Source: a bacterium (GTDB lineage Bacteria; Bacillota; Clostridia; Oscillospirales; Acutalibacteraceae). Taken from it: a stretch of 41,063 nt of DNA. Positions 14,786 to 25,400 of the stretch are shown here, piece after piece. A program made the translations under genes and the position numbers. The stretch spans positions 1 through 41,063 of the forward strand of contig JAHLAX010000061.1 in NCBI GenBank assembly GCA_020625875.1, written 5' to 3'. How positions within the stretch are numbered: the first letter of the stretch is position 1; each line of letters starts with the position of its first letter. The notes below the pieces were generated by a model, which had not been told where the DNA came from, ran no database searches, and worked only from the letters and a program-made list of their open reading frames with translations.

Positions 14786-16831
14786 TTATTGTGTTTTTTG
14801 GCTTACAACCTTGCATATAGCGTAAGAGCCTACGTTCTCGGATTTTACTATGTCGATTTTTTCGCCTGGCTTAGCGTAATGCTCGTTATAGTATTCTTTC
14901 AGTGTAGAGGCGCCGCTGACAACGGTCTGACCGTTTTCGGTTGTATCATAGAGCACCAGCCTGATTTTGGTGTCGTTAATCGCGTCTCTGAAGATATGCT
15001 TTATTCCGTTTCTGGCAAAAGTGTTCTTCATATACTTTGATTTAGTTACCCAGAGACCGAAATTAGCTACATTCTGTTTTTCCTTTGGGAGAATAAACGG
15101 CTCATAATAATGCTTGAAAAGGAAAGTCTGGTTGATGACAAAAGTGTTTTCGGGGTGATTTTCTACATATTCCCTGAGTTGAGCATTGCTTGTGCTCGGT
15201 TTAATGTAAACCTGATCAGAAAAAGTGAACGCGCCTGCGTACGCTGAGGTCGCTATCATTATTATTGAGATGATAGTGGGCAGTACTTTCGCTTTTGTGT
15301 TGGAAGACTTGTTTTTCTTTGAGATGTTTTTCTTGACTTTTTTCTTTTTGTTTTTCGCTAATTGAACTGTTTGTTCCGATTTCGGCTCAAATCCGATGAG
15401 ATTATCGTTATTCAACGCGAAAATCATCATTACTGTTGCGGGGAATATTACCGCCAGTTCGGTATGGAACCAGCATCTCCTCGTAACAATATACTCGTAC
15501 ATAGCAATCATCGTCAAAGTCAGAGCCACTGTGCCTATATATTGATAGTTGTTATATCTTACCGCGATGTAGAACGTTATGAATATTAGCGGTAATGTCA
15601 GAATATTATATGGATTGAAACCGCTCGTTGTCAAAAGATAGAACAGCCAGATTATAATTAAAAGCGCCAGTTTGATAACAACAGCCCGCTGCTTTTTAAG
15701 GAGTATCGCCAGCACCGCGGCGGCGATAAGAACCACAATAGCTGAAATCAGATAAATCCAAATCGTCCCGTTTTCAGCTTTTTGCGTGAACGCTTTTTGA
15801 ATAGGGTCAAGCACATAGCTTATAATACTTTTTTTGTAAATGCCCTTATTGACTTGATCGCGGCAAAACTCGCTGATAGCGGTGAGCTTTTCGAGTGTAA
15901 AGAATTCGTCGTCAACGAACCATTTTTTCAGCAGATTGATATTAGACGCGGAGTGTATATCCATACTGTTGAAGAACGTCTCGTTGCCATAATATGGCAC
16001 TGTCCTGTAGTCAACCACACTCGAGAGAGCATGGTTGTACGCCGACATCTCATCATAGCCGTCAACCGTGCTTTTGAGCGCGATTGAAACGGTGTTAAGA
16101 CTAAAAATAATTATAGCGGTCAAAACAATGATAATACCTGTTTTTATGTATTTCTTGAATACGGTTTTAAACGCTGTTTTGAAATCGCTGTTTTTCTTTT
16201 GCTTTAAAATGTTTGAGAGTAAAACGCAGAAAATCATAACCGCGGCTGTAGCGAACATAGCAAGCACAGGGTCAAAGCGAACCTGTGAACCTGTGAACAG
16301 AATTAAAAATCCGCCGATAAGCTGTACGATTCTGAATCGCTTGCGCTCCTCGAACTGAGAGGCGTAAACCATCAGTACAAAGCCCGCGGTACATGCGACT
16401 ATCGAAGTGAACGAAAAGCGTATTTCAATAGTTATAAATGTGTAATACATCAAGCCTAAAACGATGGACATTAACCAGCCTGTTTTCGGATTAAGCTTGG
16501 ACAAAAAGACATAGCTGATTGCCGAAAGCGATAGGAATGAAACGATAGCCATCGTAATGAAATAGGCGTTAAGAACTCCGAAAAGCGGCTGAATAACAGA
16601 GATGAACCAGGTGAAAAAGATACCCAGAACGCTTATTCCTAGTTCACCGTTGTTGATGAGTTTGGAAATAACGTAATCATCGTTGCCCGAAAGCCACATA
16701 AAGTTGTTTACCGCCAGATAGGCAAGAGTAATCACAAACCCTATTAACAGGGCGGAAACGAACCTTTGCCTTTGAAAAAAGTTTTTGTTCTCAATTTTAG
16801 TGTTTTTGTTATTCTTCATAACCTGCTCCAT
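14786..16831 (-). CDS. Large polytopic membrane protein, GT-C-like, function unknown
   Basis: A 681-residue integral membrane protein with about twelve hydrophobic segments. A lysine-rich cytoplasmic loop (KKKKVKKNISKKNK, about 505-518) precedes the last membrane span, and a ~130-residue C-terminal domain lies outside the membrane. GNDDYVISKLINNGELGIS between the first spans is acidic, as in GT-C glycosyltransferase-like proteins, but I cannot assign an enzyme activity. The gene begins five bases after rmuC; ATG 16819 (fifth codon) with GGAG upstream is an alternative start. It is the last gene before the terminator that overlaps sigG. Confidence 0.7.
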   Translation of the reverse strand: MEQVMKNNKNTKIENKNFFQRQRFVSALLIGFVITLAYLAVNNFMWLSGNDDYVISKLINNGELGISVLGIFFTWFISVIQPLFGVLNAYFITMAIVSFLSLSAISYVFLSKLNPKTGWLMSIVLGLMYYTFITIEIRFSFTSIVACTAGFVLMVYASQFEERKRFRIVQLIGGFLILFTGSQVRFDPVLAMFATAAVMIFCVLLSNILKQKKNSDFKTAFKTVFKKYIKTGIIIVLTAIIIFSLNTVSIALKSTVDGYDEMSAYNHALSSVVDYRTVPYYGNETFFNSMDIHSASNINLLKKWFVDDEFFTLEKLTAISEFCRDQVNKGIYKKSIISYVLDPIQKAFTQKAENGTIWIYLISAIVVLIAAAVLAILLKKQRAVVIKLALLIIIWLFYLLTTSGFNPYNILTLPLIFITFYIAVRYNNYQYIGTVALTLTMIAMYEYIVTRRCWFHTELAVIFPATVMMIFALNNDNLIGFEPKSEQTVQLAKNKKKKVKKNISKKNKSSNTKAKVLPTIISIIMIATSAYAGAFTFSDQVYIKPSTSNAQLREYVENHPENTFVINQTFLFKHYYEPFILPKEKQNVANFGLWVTKSKYMKNTFARNGIKHIFRDAINDTKIRLVLYDTTENGQTVVSGASTLKEYYNEHYAKPGEKIDIVKSENVGSYAICKVVSQKTQ

Positions 16832-16836
16832 ATTTA

Positions 16837-18099
16837 TTATTCTGATAATTCTTTTACAGAATTATCATCAGGATTTATTGTCTGCACTCCCGACAGCTTG
16901 CGCTGAATCTGTCTTGTGCGCACGCCGACCAGCTTGTCGAGCTCGGCGTTAGCCTGATTGATGCGCTGCTGCGTCATTTCGAGCACATCGTTGAATTTAT
17001 CGAACTCAACCTTGACGTCGCTGAGTATCTTCCATACCTCGGTGCTGCGCTTCTGAACAGCTAAGGTCTTGAAACCCATTTGTAATGAATTGAGCAGAGC
17101 AGCCATTGTGCTCGGTCCCGCCACATTTACCTTATATTTGCGCTGCAGCTCCTCGACCAAGCCTCGGTTGACAACCTCGCTGTAAAGCCCCTCAAAGGGC
17201 AGAAACATAATAGCGAAGTCCGTAGTATTCGGCGGCGCTATGTATTTATCGCGAATATCCTTTGCTTCGCTCTTGATTGTCATTTCGAGAGCTTTGGCGG
17301 CTATGGCGATTTTTTCTTTGTCGCCGTCCTCAATAGCGTCGCGCAGAGCGGCGTATGTGTCGCCGGGGAACTTTGAGTCAATCGGCAGATAGATGAAGCC
17401 GTCGTCCTCAGCGGGCAGCTTTACAGCGAACTCAACGACATTCTTTGAGCCGCGCTTTGTGGCAACGTTCTCGTCGTACTGGTCAGGGGAGAGGATTTCC
17501 GAAAGAATGGCGCTGAGCTGAATCTCGCCCAGAATACCGCGCGTCTTGACGTTTGTGAGAACCTTTTTAAGGTCGCCCACGCCGACAGCGAGATTCTGCA
17601 TCTCACCCAAGCCCTTGTAGACCTGCTCGAGCCGCTGATTGACAAGCTCAAAGCTCTTGTTCATCTTTTCTTCAAGGGTGTTCTGGAGCTTTTCGTCAAC
17701 GGTCTTTCGCATTTCCTCAAGCTGCTTGTTGTTGTCCTCCTGAATGTAGGTGAGCTTGGTTTCGACCGATTTGCGGATTAAATCGAGCTTTTGCTCATTC
17801 TCGAGCGAAAAGGTTTTCATCCTGCTTTCGAGAGTGTCCAGCTTTTCCTGCTGAGCTTTCGCCGACTGCTGTTGATTGTCCGAAATCATATCGCCCATAC
17901 TCTTGATGGATTGCTGGGTAGAGGCGGTGAGCTCCTGCCTGAGCATACTGAGCTGTTTCTGGTTTTCGGAGTTAATCTCAGCCACAAGCTTTGAGGTATC
18001 GTTTTGTTTGTTTTTAGAGGCGATTATAACGGCAATTATTGAGAATATAACTGAAATAACGCCGAGAATAATCAATATTATTAATAATGTGGTTTCCAT
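16837..18099 (-). CDS. rmuC: DNA recombination protein RmuC
   Basis: A 420-residue protein with an N-terminal membrane helix (about 4-28), a long coiled coil (about 40-165) and the conserved RmuC nuclease-like domain. The latter includes TRGILGEIQLSAIL, DSKFPGDTYAAL and PFEGLYSEVVNRG (about 185-370). RmuC limits inversion recombination in E. coli and is thought to act as a nuclease at the membrane. Here it lies 28 bases after potD and 5 bases before a membrane protein gene, so it appears to be transcribed with the polyamine operon; I know of no functional reason for that. Confidence 0.94.
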   Translation of the reverse strand: METTLLIILIILGVISVIFSIIAVIIASKNKQNDTSKLVAEINSENQKQLSMLRQELTASTQQSIKSMGDMISDNQQQSAKAQQEKLDTLESRMKTFSLENEQKLDLIRKSVETKLTYIQEDNNKQLEEMRKTVDEKLQNTLEEKMNKSFELVNQRLEQVYKGLGEMQNLAVGVGDLKKVLTNVKTRGILGEIQLSAILSEILSPDQYDENVATKRGSKNVVEFAVKLPAEDDGFIYLPIDSKFPGDTYAALRDAIEDGDKEKIAIAAKALEMTIKSEAKDIRDKYIAPPNTTDFAIMFLPFEGLYSEVVNRGLVEELQRKYKVNVAGPSTMAALLNSLQMGFKTLAVQKRSTEVWKILSDVKVEFDKFNDVLEMTQQRINQANAELDKLVGVRTRQIQRKLSGVQTINPDDNSVKELSE

Positions 18100-18127
18100 T
18101 TCACTACATCCTAAATCCCTAATTCTG

Positions 18128-19195
18128 TTATGATTTCAAATCAAGGAACTGTTCTTTCAGATAACTATAGGTTTTGTCGTCTATATCGCGGAATGTGTAG
18201 CACTTCTCGAGATAATCCTCGGGAGGATAAACAAGCTCGCTCGAAGTAAGCTTTTTGTCTTTGATAAGCTCCTTGGCTCCCTTGACGGGGCTGGCGTATG
18301 TATCGTACTCAGAGTTCGCCGCTGAAACATCGGCGCGTGTCATAAAGTCAATGAACTTGTGAGCGTTGTCAGTGTTCTCTGAAATCTTCGGGATACACAT
18401 TGAGTCAACAAACAGGTTAGAGCCTTCCTTGGGCAGTACACCTACAAGGTCGCTGTTTCGTGTGGTCATCATATATATGTCGCCCGCGTAATAGGGAGCG
18501 ATGGCGGACTGGTTTTTCTGCATTTCGTTGAAAACCTGGTCCATAACGTATTTTTTGAGCAGCGGCTTTTGCTCCTTGAGCTTCTTTGTAGCCTTGTCAA
18601 TATCAGCCTTAGTGAAGGTAGACGGGTCGATTCCGCAAAGCTGCATCGCTATAGCGTAGGCGTCGCGGTTGTTGTCGAACTGGAGTATCTTACCCTTGAG
18701 GCTCTTGTCCCAGAGCGCCTCCCAGCTGTCGGGATTGCCCTTTACCATAGTTTTGTTGTATACAAAGCCTGTCACGTTCCAGAGGTAGGGGACAGTGTAT
18801 TCGTTTTTGGGGTCATACTGCATTTTCTTAAAGCGGGGCAGAATCTTTTTTGAGTTGGGAATTTTGCTGTAATCAAGCTTCTGAATGAGCTTGTCCTTAA
18901 TCAGCTTCTCAACCATATAGTCTGACGGAAAGATTACGTCGTAGGCGGAGTTTGTGGACGAGAGAATCTCGTAGAGCTGTTCGTTTGTCTCATAGGTCGT
19001 GAGGTTTACGGCTATGCCTGTTTCTTCCTCGAACTCAGAGATAGTGTCTCTGTAGCCCTCGCTGCCTTCGGCGAAATAATCGCCCCAGGCGTATACGTTT
19101 ACTTCTCCCGCGTCGTCGCCGCAGGACGTAGCGAATACCGCCAATCCCGCTATAAGGGTAAGCGAGAGAATAATAGATATTATTCTTTTCATCAT
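18128..19195 (-). CDS. potD: Spermidine/putrescine ABC transporter substrate-binding lipoprotein
   Basis: A 355-residue extracellular polyamine-binding protein. A lipoprotein signal ends at ATSC with Cys25, so it is anchored to the membrane outer face. The mature part follows the PotD/PotF pattern: VNVYAWGDYFAEGS, FEEETGIAVNLTTYETNEQLY, YDVIFPSDYMVEKL and YTVPYLWNVTGFVYNK. It is the last pot gene, 15 bases after potC. Which polyamine it prefers cannot be told from sequence alone. Confidence 0.94.
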   Translation of the reverse strand: MMKRIISIILSLTLIAGLAVFATSCGDDAGEVNVYAWGDYFAEGSEGYRDTISEFEEETGIAVNLTTYETNEQLYEILSSTNSAYDVIFPSDYMVEKLIKDKLIQKLDYSKIPNSKKILPRFKKMQYDPKNEYTVPYLWNVTGFVYNKTMVKGNPDSWEALWDKSLKGKILQFDNNRDAYAIAMQLCGIDPSTFTKADIDKATKKLKEQKPLLKKYVMDQVFNEMQKNQSAIAPYYAGDIYMMTTRNSDLVGVLPKEGSNLFVDSMCIPKISENTDNAHKFIDFMTRADVSAANSEYDTYASPVKGAKELIKDKKLTSSELVYPPEDYLEKCYTFRDIDDKTYSYLKEQFLDLKS

Positions 19196-19210
19196 ATACC
19201 TCCAAAAGTA

Positions 19211-20005
19211 TTATCCAAATTGTTTCTTTTCCTCGCGAATATCGCGAATGTTGACTGCGAGCATTGCCGCCACAACTATGACAAACATCAAGGCGCACAG
19301 CGCGTTGATTTTGGGAGTGAGGGGCTTTTTGGTCATAGAGTAGATATGTACGGGCAGAGTCTGGAACTTTGGTCCGCTCGTAAAGTAGGTTACTACAAAA
19401 TCGTCGAGCGAATATGTAAAGCTCATCAGAAAGCCCGTGAATATACCGGGCATAAGCTCGTGAATTACAACTTTTCTGAAAGCCTGAAACTGATTGCAGC
19501 CAAGGTCGAGCGCCGCCTCATAAACAGAATAGTCCATTCGGCGAATACGCGGCAGAACACTGAGCACCACATAAGGTGTACAGAAGGTTATGTGCGCCAG
19601 AAGCACCGTCCAGAATCCCATCTGAAAATGGAACATTACGCCCGCTATCGTGAACATCAGCATCATCGAAACGCCGAGCACCACATCGGGGCTGAGCACG
19701 GGGATATTGCTCGCGTTCTGCAGCAAAAGACGCTTTTTGCCCGTAAAATTGTTTATTCCGATTGCCGCCGCTGTTCCCAGTACGGTTGAAATCAGCGAGG
19801 CGATAACCGCCACCAGAAGTGTGTTCTGGAGCGCGTGAATAATATACCTGTCACGAAACAGCGCCGAATACCATTTCAGCGAAAAGCCCTGCCATATTGA
19901 GGTTCTGGACTCGTTAAAGCTGAAAATAATCATTATGACAATCGGCATATACATAAACAATAGGATGAGGGCGGTGTAGAGCTTGTGGCTCTTTTTCATT
20001 TTCAT
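19211..20005 (-). CDS. potC: Spermidine/putrescine ABC transporter permease PotC
   Basis: A 264-residue inner-membrane subunit with six predicted spans. The binding-protein-dependent transport EAA loop reads YEAALDLGCNQFQAFRKVVIHELMPGI (central part EAALDLGCNQFQAF). SFTYSLDDFVVTYF is typical of PotC. It overlaps the potB stop by one base and shares its transcript. Confidence 0.94.
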   Translation of the reverse strand: MKMKKSHKLYTALILLFMYMPIVIMIIFSFNESRTSIWQGFSLKWYSALFRDRYIIHALQNTLLVAVIASLISTVLGTAAAIGINNFTGKKRLLLQNASNIPVLSPDVVLGVSMMLMFTIAGVMFHFQMGFWTVLLAHITFCTPYVVLSVLPRIRRMDYSVYEAALDLGCNQFQAFRKVVIHELMPGIFTGFLMSFTYSLDDFVVTYFTSGPKFQTLPVHIYSMTKKPLTPKINALCALMFVIVVAAMLAVNIRDIREEKKQFG

Positions 20006-20796
20006 TATGAAATCGCCTCCTCATCGCCGAAAAGATTAAGCACAATAAGGAAAATCAATATCGTAACCATAAGTATAAGCGCTATCGCGGAGCCCGTGTT
20101 GCGGTCGCTCTGGAAAATCTGCTCAATAACGTCGCCTATCATCGTGTCGTCGATACCGCCGAGGTAGGTCGATACCAGGAAGGTGCTCGCTGTGGGTACA
20201 AAAACCATAGTTACACCCGAGATTATACCAGGTACGCTCAGTGGAAAAACTACCTTTCTCAACACACTGAGCTTATTGGCGCCGAGGTCCTCCGCGGCTT
20301 CTATCAGCCTGAAGTCGATTTTGGACATTACCGTATAAAGCGGCAGGACCATAAACGGAAGATACTCATATACCATTCCTAGAATAACCGCCCCGCGGTT
20401 GTTGTTGAGCGTCAGGTGAATACCGAATGTCGACAGAGCCGTGTCGATAGGACCGCCCGATTCAAGCAGAATAACCCAAGCGTAAATTCTGAGAATAAAA
20501 TTCATCCACATCGGAATCATAATCAGCATCGTCAGCAGGTTTTGTATTGAGCGCTTCTGACGGCTCATAATATACGCCAGCGGATACGCGAGAACAAAGC
20601 AGATTGCCGTAGATATTAGCGCTATCCACAGACTTCTCAAAAAGATATTGGAGTAGCCGAACGCCTTTGCCATCGGCTCAAAGCTGAAGCTGCCCGAACG
20701 GTTGGTAAAAGCGTAGAAAAGTATCAGTACAATCGGTATCAGGGTGAAAACTACCATCCATATTATATACGGAATCGAGGGGCGTTTAAGTCTCAT
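20005..20796 (-). CDS. potB: Spermidine/putrescine ABC transporter permease PotB
   Basis: A 263-residue permease with six spans and the EAA loop [33 protein letters not shown] sequence (written here as [18 protein letters not shown]) is characteristic of PotB. Its start overlaps the end of potA by 11 bases. Confidence 0.94.
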   Translation of the reverse strand: MRLKRPSIPYIIWMVVFTLIPIVLILFYAFTNRSGSFSFEPMAKAFGYSNIFLRSLWIALISTAICFVLAYPLAYIMSRQKRSIQNLLTMLIMIPMWMNFILRIYAWVILLESGGPIDTALSTFGIHLTLNNNRGAVILGMVYEYLPFMVLPLYTVMSKIDFRLIEAAEDLGANKLSVLRKVVFPLSVPGIISGVTMVFVPTASTFLVSTYLGGIDDTMIGDVIEQIFQSDRNTGSAIALILMVTILIFLIVLNLFGDEEAIS

Positions 20797-22204
20797 CGCG
20801 CGCCTCCTCAGGAGTAATTGTCGCCTGAGAAAAATCGAACTTTATCGGAACATAAGTGGCTACCTGTTCGTCGACATCGCTCTGCATCAGCCACTTCTGC
20901 TCGTCTGACTCAAGAATAATCTCGTTGTGCTCGCCCTTGAAGATAACCGACTCGATATACACGTCGTCTAGGTCGCCGTCACCGTCGCCCGCGATTGAAA
21001 GCGCGCGCGGCGGAAGCTCGATTCTGAGCCTTGTGCCTGTTTCGAAATAATAGCCGTCTATTCTTATCGTGCTGTCCTCGAGTTTGATTTCGATGTAGTT
21101 TTCTTCTTCGCTTGATGTTTGAACCTCAGCGAAGAAGGTGTTTTCCTCTGCGAGGAACAGCTTGTTCATAATCTGAATATTGAACGGAATAATCTTCATA
21201 CCGATTTTTGAGCCCACAGGGCTCATCTCGGTTGAGTGAATAATCCACTCGCATTTGCCGACCATAACGGTCATCTCGTAGTGAACGCCCTTGAACACAA
21301 CGTCAACGACCTCGCCCACGAGCTTGGCCTCCTCGGGCTTTACAACCTCAATATCTTCAGGACGTATTACAACGTCAACGGGCGTGTTTACGCCGAAGCC
21401 CTTGTCAACGCACTCGAGCTCAACGCCCAGAAGCTTTACGCGGCAGTCGCCGAGCATAGTGGCGTTGAGGATGTTCGCGTCGCCGATAAAGTCGGCTACA
21501 AACGCGTTTACAGGCTCGTTGTAAATGTCGGTGGGGGAGCCTATCTGCTCGATTGAGCCGTTGTTCATAACTACTATGGTGTCCGACATTGTGAGCGCTT
21601 CCTCCTGGTCGTGGGTTACGTAGATGAAGGTGGTGTCGGTTTTCTGCTGAATCTGTTTAAGCTCATCCTGCATATTTTTTCTGAGCTTCAAGTCAAGCGC
21701 GCCCAGAGGCTCGTCGAGCAACAGTACCGCAGGGTCGCAAACTAAAGCGCGCGCAATGGCTACCCTCTGTTGCTGACCGCCCGAAAGCTTGCTTACGCTT
21801 CGCTTTTCGTAGCCTTTGAGGTCAACTATCGAGAGCATTTCCTTTACACGCTTTTTTATCTCAGCCTTCGGCGTCTTTTTGATTCTAAGACCGAAGGCGA
21901 TATTATCAAATACATTAAGATGAGGAAACAGCGAATACTTCTGGAACACGGTGTTTACGTTGCGCTTGTGGGGAGGAAGTCCGTTGATTTTCTCGCCCTT
22001 AAAATAAACCTCGCCGCTGTCAGGCTCCAAAAAACCGCCGATGATTCTCAGCGTGGTGGTTTTGCCGCAGCCCGAGGGTCCCAGTATCGTTACAAATTCC
22101 TTATCTTTTATATCCAAATCAATATGATTAATAATCATTTCACCGTCAAACTCTACAAATATATCCTTTAAGGATATAATCATATCGTTTTTAGCCTGTT
22201 TCAT
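20786..22204 (-). CDS. potA: Spermidine/putrescine ABC transporter ATPase PotA, extended
   Basis: A 472-residue ATPase. Walker [10 protein letters not shown] (42-50), signature LSGGQQQR (140-147), Walker B LLLDEP (161-166) and switch His198 are all intact. Family members are commonly about 350-385 residues. The extra ~100 residues look like a second TOBE domain: [21 protein letters not shown] (about 304-324, shown in part) is echoed by [20 protein letters not shown] (422-441), and the strands before each copy also correspond. TOBE domains of such ATPases bind regulatory ligands or proteins, so the duplication may change regulation. First gene of potABCD; a consensus promoter and GGGAGGGTGATAA ribosome binding site precede it. 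Confidence 0.93.
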   Translation of the reverse strand: MKQAKNDMIISLKDIFVEFDGEMIINHIDLDIKDKEFVTILGPSGCGKTTTLRIIGGFLEPDSGEVYFKGEKINGLPPHKRNVNTVFQKYSLFPHLNVFDNIAFGLRIKKTPKAEIKKRVKEMLSIVDLKGYEKRSVSKLSGGQQQRVAIARALVCDPAVLLLDEPLGALDLKLRKNMQDELKQIQQKTDTTFIYVTHDQEEALTMSDTIVVMNNGSIEQIGSPTDIYNEPVNAFVADFIGDANILNATMLGDCRVKLLGVELECVDKGFGVNTPVDVVIRPEDIEVVKPEEAKLVGEVVDVVFKGVHYEMTVMVGKCEWIIHSTEMSPVGSKIGMKIIPFNIQIMNKLFLAEENTFFAEVQTSSEEENYIEIKLEDSTIRIDGYYFETGTRLRIELPPRALSIAGDGDGDLDDVYIESVIFKGEHNEIILESDEQKWLMQSDVDEQVATYVPIKFDFSQATITPEEARDET

Positions 22205-22236
22205 TTATCACCCTCCCAAAAAAGTAATCAAAGTTT

Positions 22237-22265
22237 ATTATAGTTTTTTTCCATATAAAAGTCAA
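22237..22265 (-). promoter_or_regulatory. Promoter of the potABCD operon
   Basis: TTGACT (22260-22265 complement), a 17-base spacer and TATAAT (22237-22242 complement), 33 bases before the potA ATG. Confidence 0.82.
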
Positions 22266-22442
22266 TAAAATCATCCGTTTGTTTTTGTGATAGATTTCGA
22301 TATGTGCAATTTTAGCAAATTACACAAAATATTTTTGTTTTATTGGTTAAAAAAAGATATATACTTATTATTTGTTATTTGATATAATTATAGTGATAAA
22401 AAACGTATTGTTACGTTTAATTTAGAAAGGAGCTTTGAAATT

Positions 22443-25400
22443 ATGAGAAAACTCAAAGTAATTACCAGTATTGTTCTCGCGCTTGTTATGCTGAGCACCT
22501 CGTTCGCGTTCTCGACAATCGTTTCGGCGGCTGATAAAGACGCGGCGGCGACAGGTCAGCCTACAAGCCTGCAGAATAATATTGAAGACGGCGTAATTCT
22601 CCACGCGCTTTGTTGGAGCTATGCCGACATTGAAAGAAATATCCCCGCAATCGCGGCGGCGGGCTATTCGGCGGTTCAGACATCGCCCGTACAGCAGCCT
22701 AAGGATATCAACACATCCACAGATATCTCAGGACAGTGGTGGAAGCTTTATCAGCCTGTCAGCCTCTCAATCGCTAACAACAGCTGGGTTGGCACAGCGA
22801 CAGAGCTTACATCCCTCTGTAACACAGCCCACCAGTACAACGTAAAGATTATCTGCGATATCGTATCTAACCACCTTGGCGCGAGCAGTGAGGATAAAAT
22901 ACCCCAGAAGCTCGCTAAGGAAGTTCAGACATACGAGCCCACACTTTGGAATTCCAACGGTCGTACAGACGGCAACAACCCGTATTTCCATAAGGATTTT
23001 TCCAACGTTAGTGACGGTTCTAACGTTACAACAGGCTGCCTTACAAAGTGTCCTGACCTCAACACAGCTAATGACTATGTTCAGGGCAGAGTAAAAAGCC
23101 TGCTCAGATCCTGTATCGACTGCGGCGTTGACGGCTTCCGTTTTGACGCTGCTAAGCATATCGAAACACCTTCGGACGGCTCAAACGCTTCAAGCTACTG
23201 GACAAACGTACTCGGCGACGCTTCTTCTTACGCGTCATCAAGCAAAAACAAGACGTTGTTCTACTACGGCGAGATCCTCAACGGAATCGGCAATGGCAGA
23301 TCTTCAACAAACTACACAAATCTCGCTAACGGCAAGTTCAGAATCACCGATAACGGAGCTTCTGCTTCTATCCGCGGCGCTGTTACAGGTCATAACGCTC
23401 CCTCCGCTCAGAACGCTTCACTCAGCAAGTCAGGCGGCGCTTCACACGCTGTTCTCTGGGCTGAGTCACACGATACATATCTTGGTAACGCTCAGAGTGA
23501 GGTAACAACAGATATATCCGATCAGGATATCGTTAAGACATGGGCTCTCGTAGCTGCTCGCGGAAATTCCACAGCGCTCTACTTCGCCCGTACAAACAAT
23601 ATGCAGATGGGTACAGCCGCTGCCAACACCAACTACAAGAGTGTTGCTGTTGCTGAAGTCAACAAGTTCCACAACAACTATGTTGGTCAGAGCGAGAAGC
23701 TCGGTTCCTCAGGCAGCATCGCTTATGTAGTCAGAGGCACAACAGGTATCGTGCTCGTTAACTGTAACGGCACAACCGCCAACGCTTCTGTAAGCGGCAC
23801 AGGTCTTGCTAACGGCACATACACCGATATGATTACAGGCAACAAGTTCACAGTATCAGGCGGAACAGTAACAGGTAACATCGGTTCCACAGGCGTAGCT
23901 GTTGTAACAACAGGCACAACAACTCCCGCGGCTTTTGCCAGCAAAGAGAGCCAGACCTTCGAGGGCGATACAATCACAACTCAGCTCTCACTCTCGAACG
24001 CTACAAGCGGTACATACCAGCTTGATAACTACACTCCCGTACAATTCACAGGTTCTCCCACAATCCGTATGGGTTCTGACTACAACTACGGTCAGTCCTT
24101 CACACTAACACTTACCGCTACAGACGGTACACAGACAACAACTACAAAGTACACATATACCAAGAAAGCCGCGGCTTCCTCGGGTATATACATTGTTCTC
24201 CCGGCATCGGTTGTAAATAAGGGTTCCAACGGTAAAGCGTGGACCACTCCCGTATTCTGCTATGTTTATGATGAAGTAAACACAACATCATATCCGAAGT
24301 ACGCTAACGCGGCATGGCCTGGCGCTCAGATGCAGTATGACGCTACAAATCAGGTTTACTATTATGAGGTTCACTCCGACACCTGCTACAAGACAGCTTC
24401 AAGTGGTGCCACGGCCACAGTGGATAACTATGACCTTGCTCATTCTACAAGAACAAGAGTTATCGTTTCTGACTCCGCTAAGACAGCAGGCGGTGTTTCC
24501 GCAGGCGCAAAGTGCCCCGCGGGTGATATTGCTCCCGGATTACTGCTCAACAGCACATCACATAAATATAAGAACCTTTCAAAGTCAGACGACTCCGCGT
24601 GGGGAGCAAACAATATAACTCCAGGTCAGGAAGCTCCCGTACCTGCTACAGAGGTTACCAAGAACGGAGCTACTGTACCTTCAAGCGACAGCACACCTAC
24701 AACTCCCTCGAGCGACAGCACACCCACTAATCCTTCTTCCTCAGGCGATACATATTACTATGGCGACGCCAATATGGACAAAAATGTTAACATCAACGAT
24801 GTAACAGACATTCAGTTTCACCTTGTTAAGTCTAAGGTTATCACAGACGCTACAGCTCTCGAGCTCGCCGACGTAACAGCCGACGGTAAGGTTGCGATTC
24901 AGGACGCTAACTACATCCAGCGTTACCTCGCGGGTATGAACAACACAGGCAGAGTTAAACAGGCTTATTCGGGCGGTTCAACACCGACAAACCCGACAAA
25001 TCCGACAAATCCGACAAACCCGACTAATCCCACAACTCCGTCAAGCGATACCACTCCCACATCTCCCGCGGGAACCTTTACATTATATGTAAAGACATAT
25101 GACGTTGCGTGGTTAAGCGCTGACGGCGCTGAGCCCTATGTACAGGATGACGCTACAGGCGTAGCGTACCAGATGGTTAAGGATTTAGACGCTTATCCGG
25201 ATGTATTCACGGCTGAGGTTCCCGACACAATCTCTTCCGTTACATTCTTCAGAGCGACAGCTCCGACAGCCACTCATTATAACGAGATTGACGGCTTGAC
25301 TGTTTCTAAGACTAACAACTGTATTAATGTATATATTGCCGAGGCAGGCATTGAGGCTAAGCTCGGAGCCAAGACCGAGCCCTATGTAGCTGACCAGAAG

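Noticed and set aside
22372..22388. Consensus promoter for the plus-strand amylase
   Set aside because: TATAAT at 22383 is good, but no acceptable -35 lies 16-18 bases upstream, so I did not list it as a promoter.
24985..25040. Short tandem repeat taken as a possible CRISPR or regulatory array
   Set aside because: It is the coding sequence for a Pro-Thr-Asn linker in the amylase, with no spacers.
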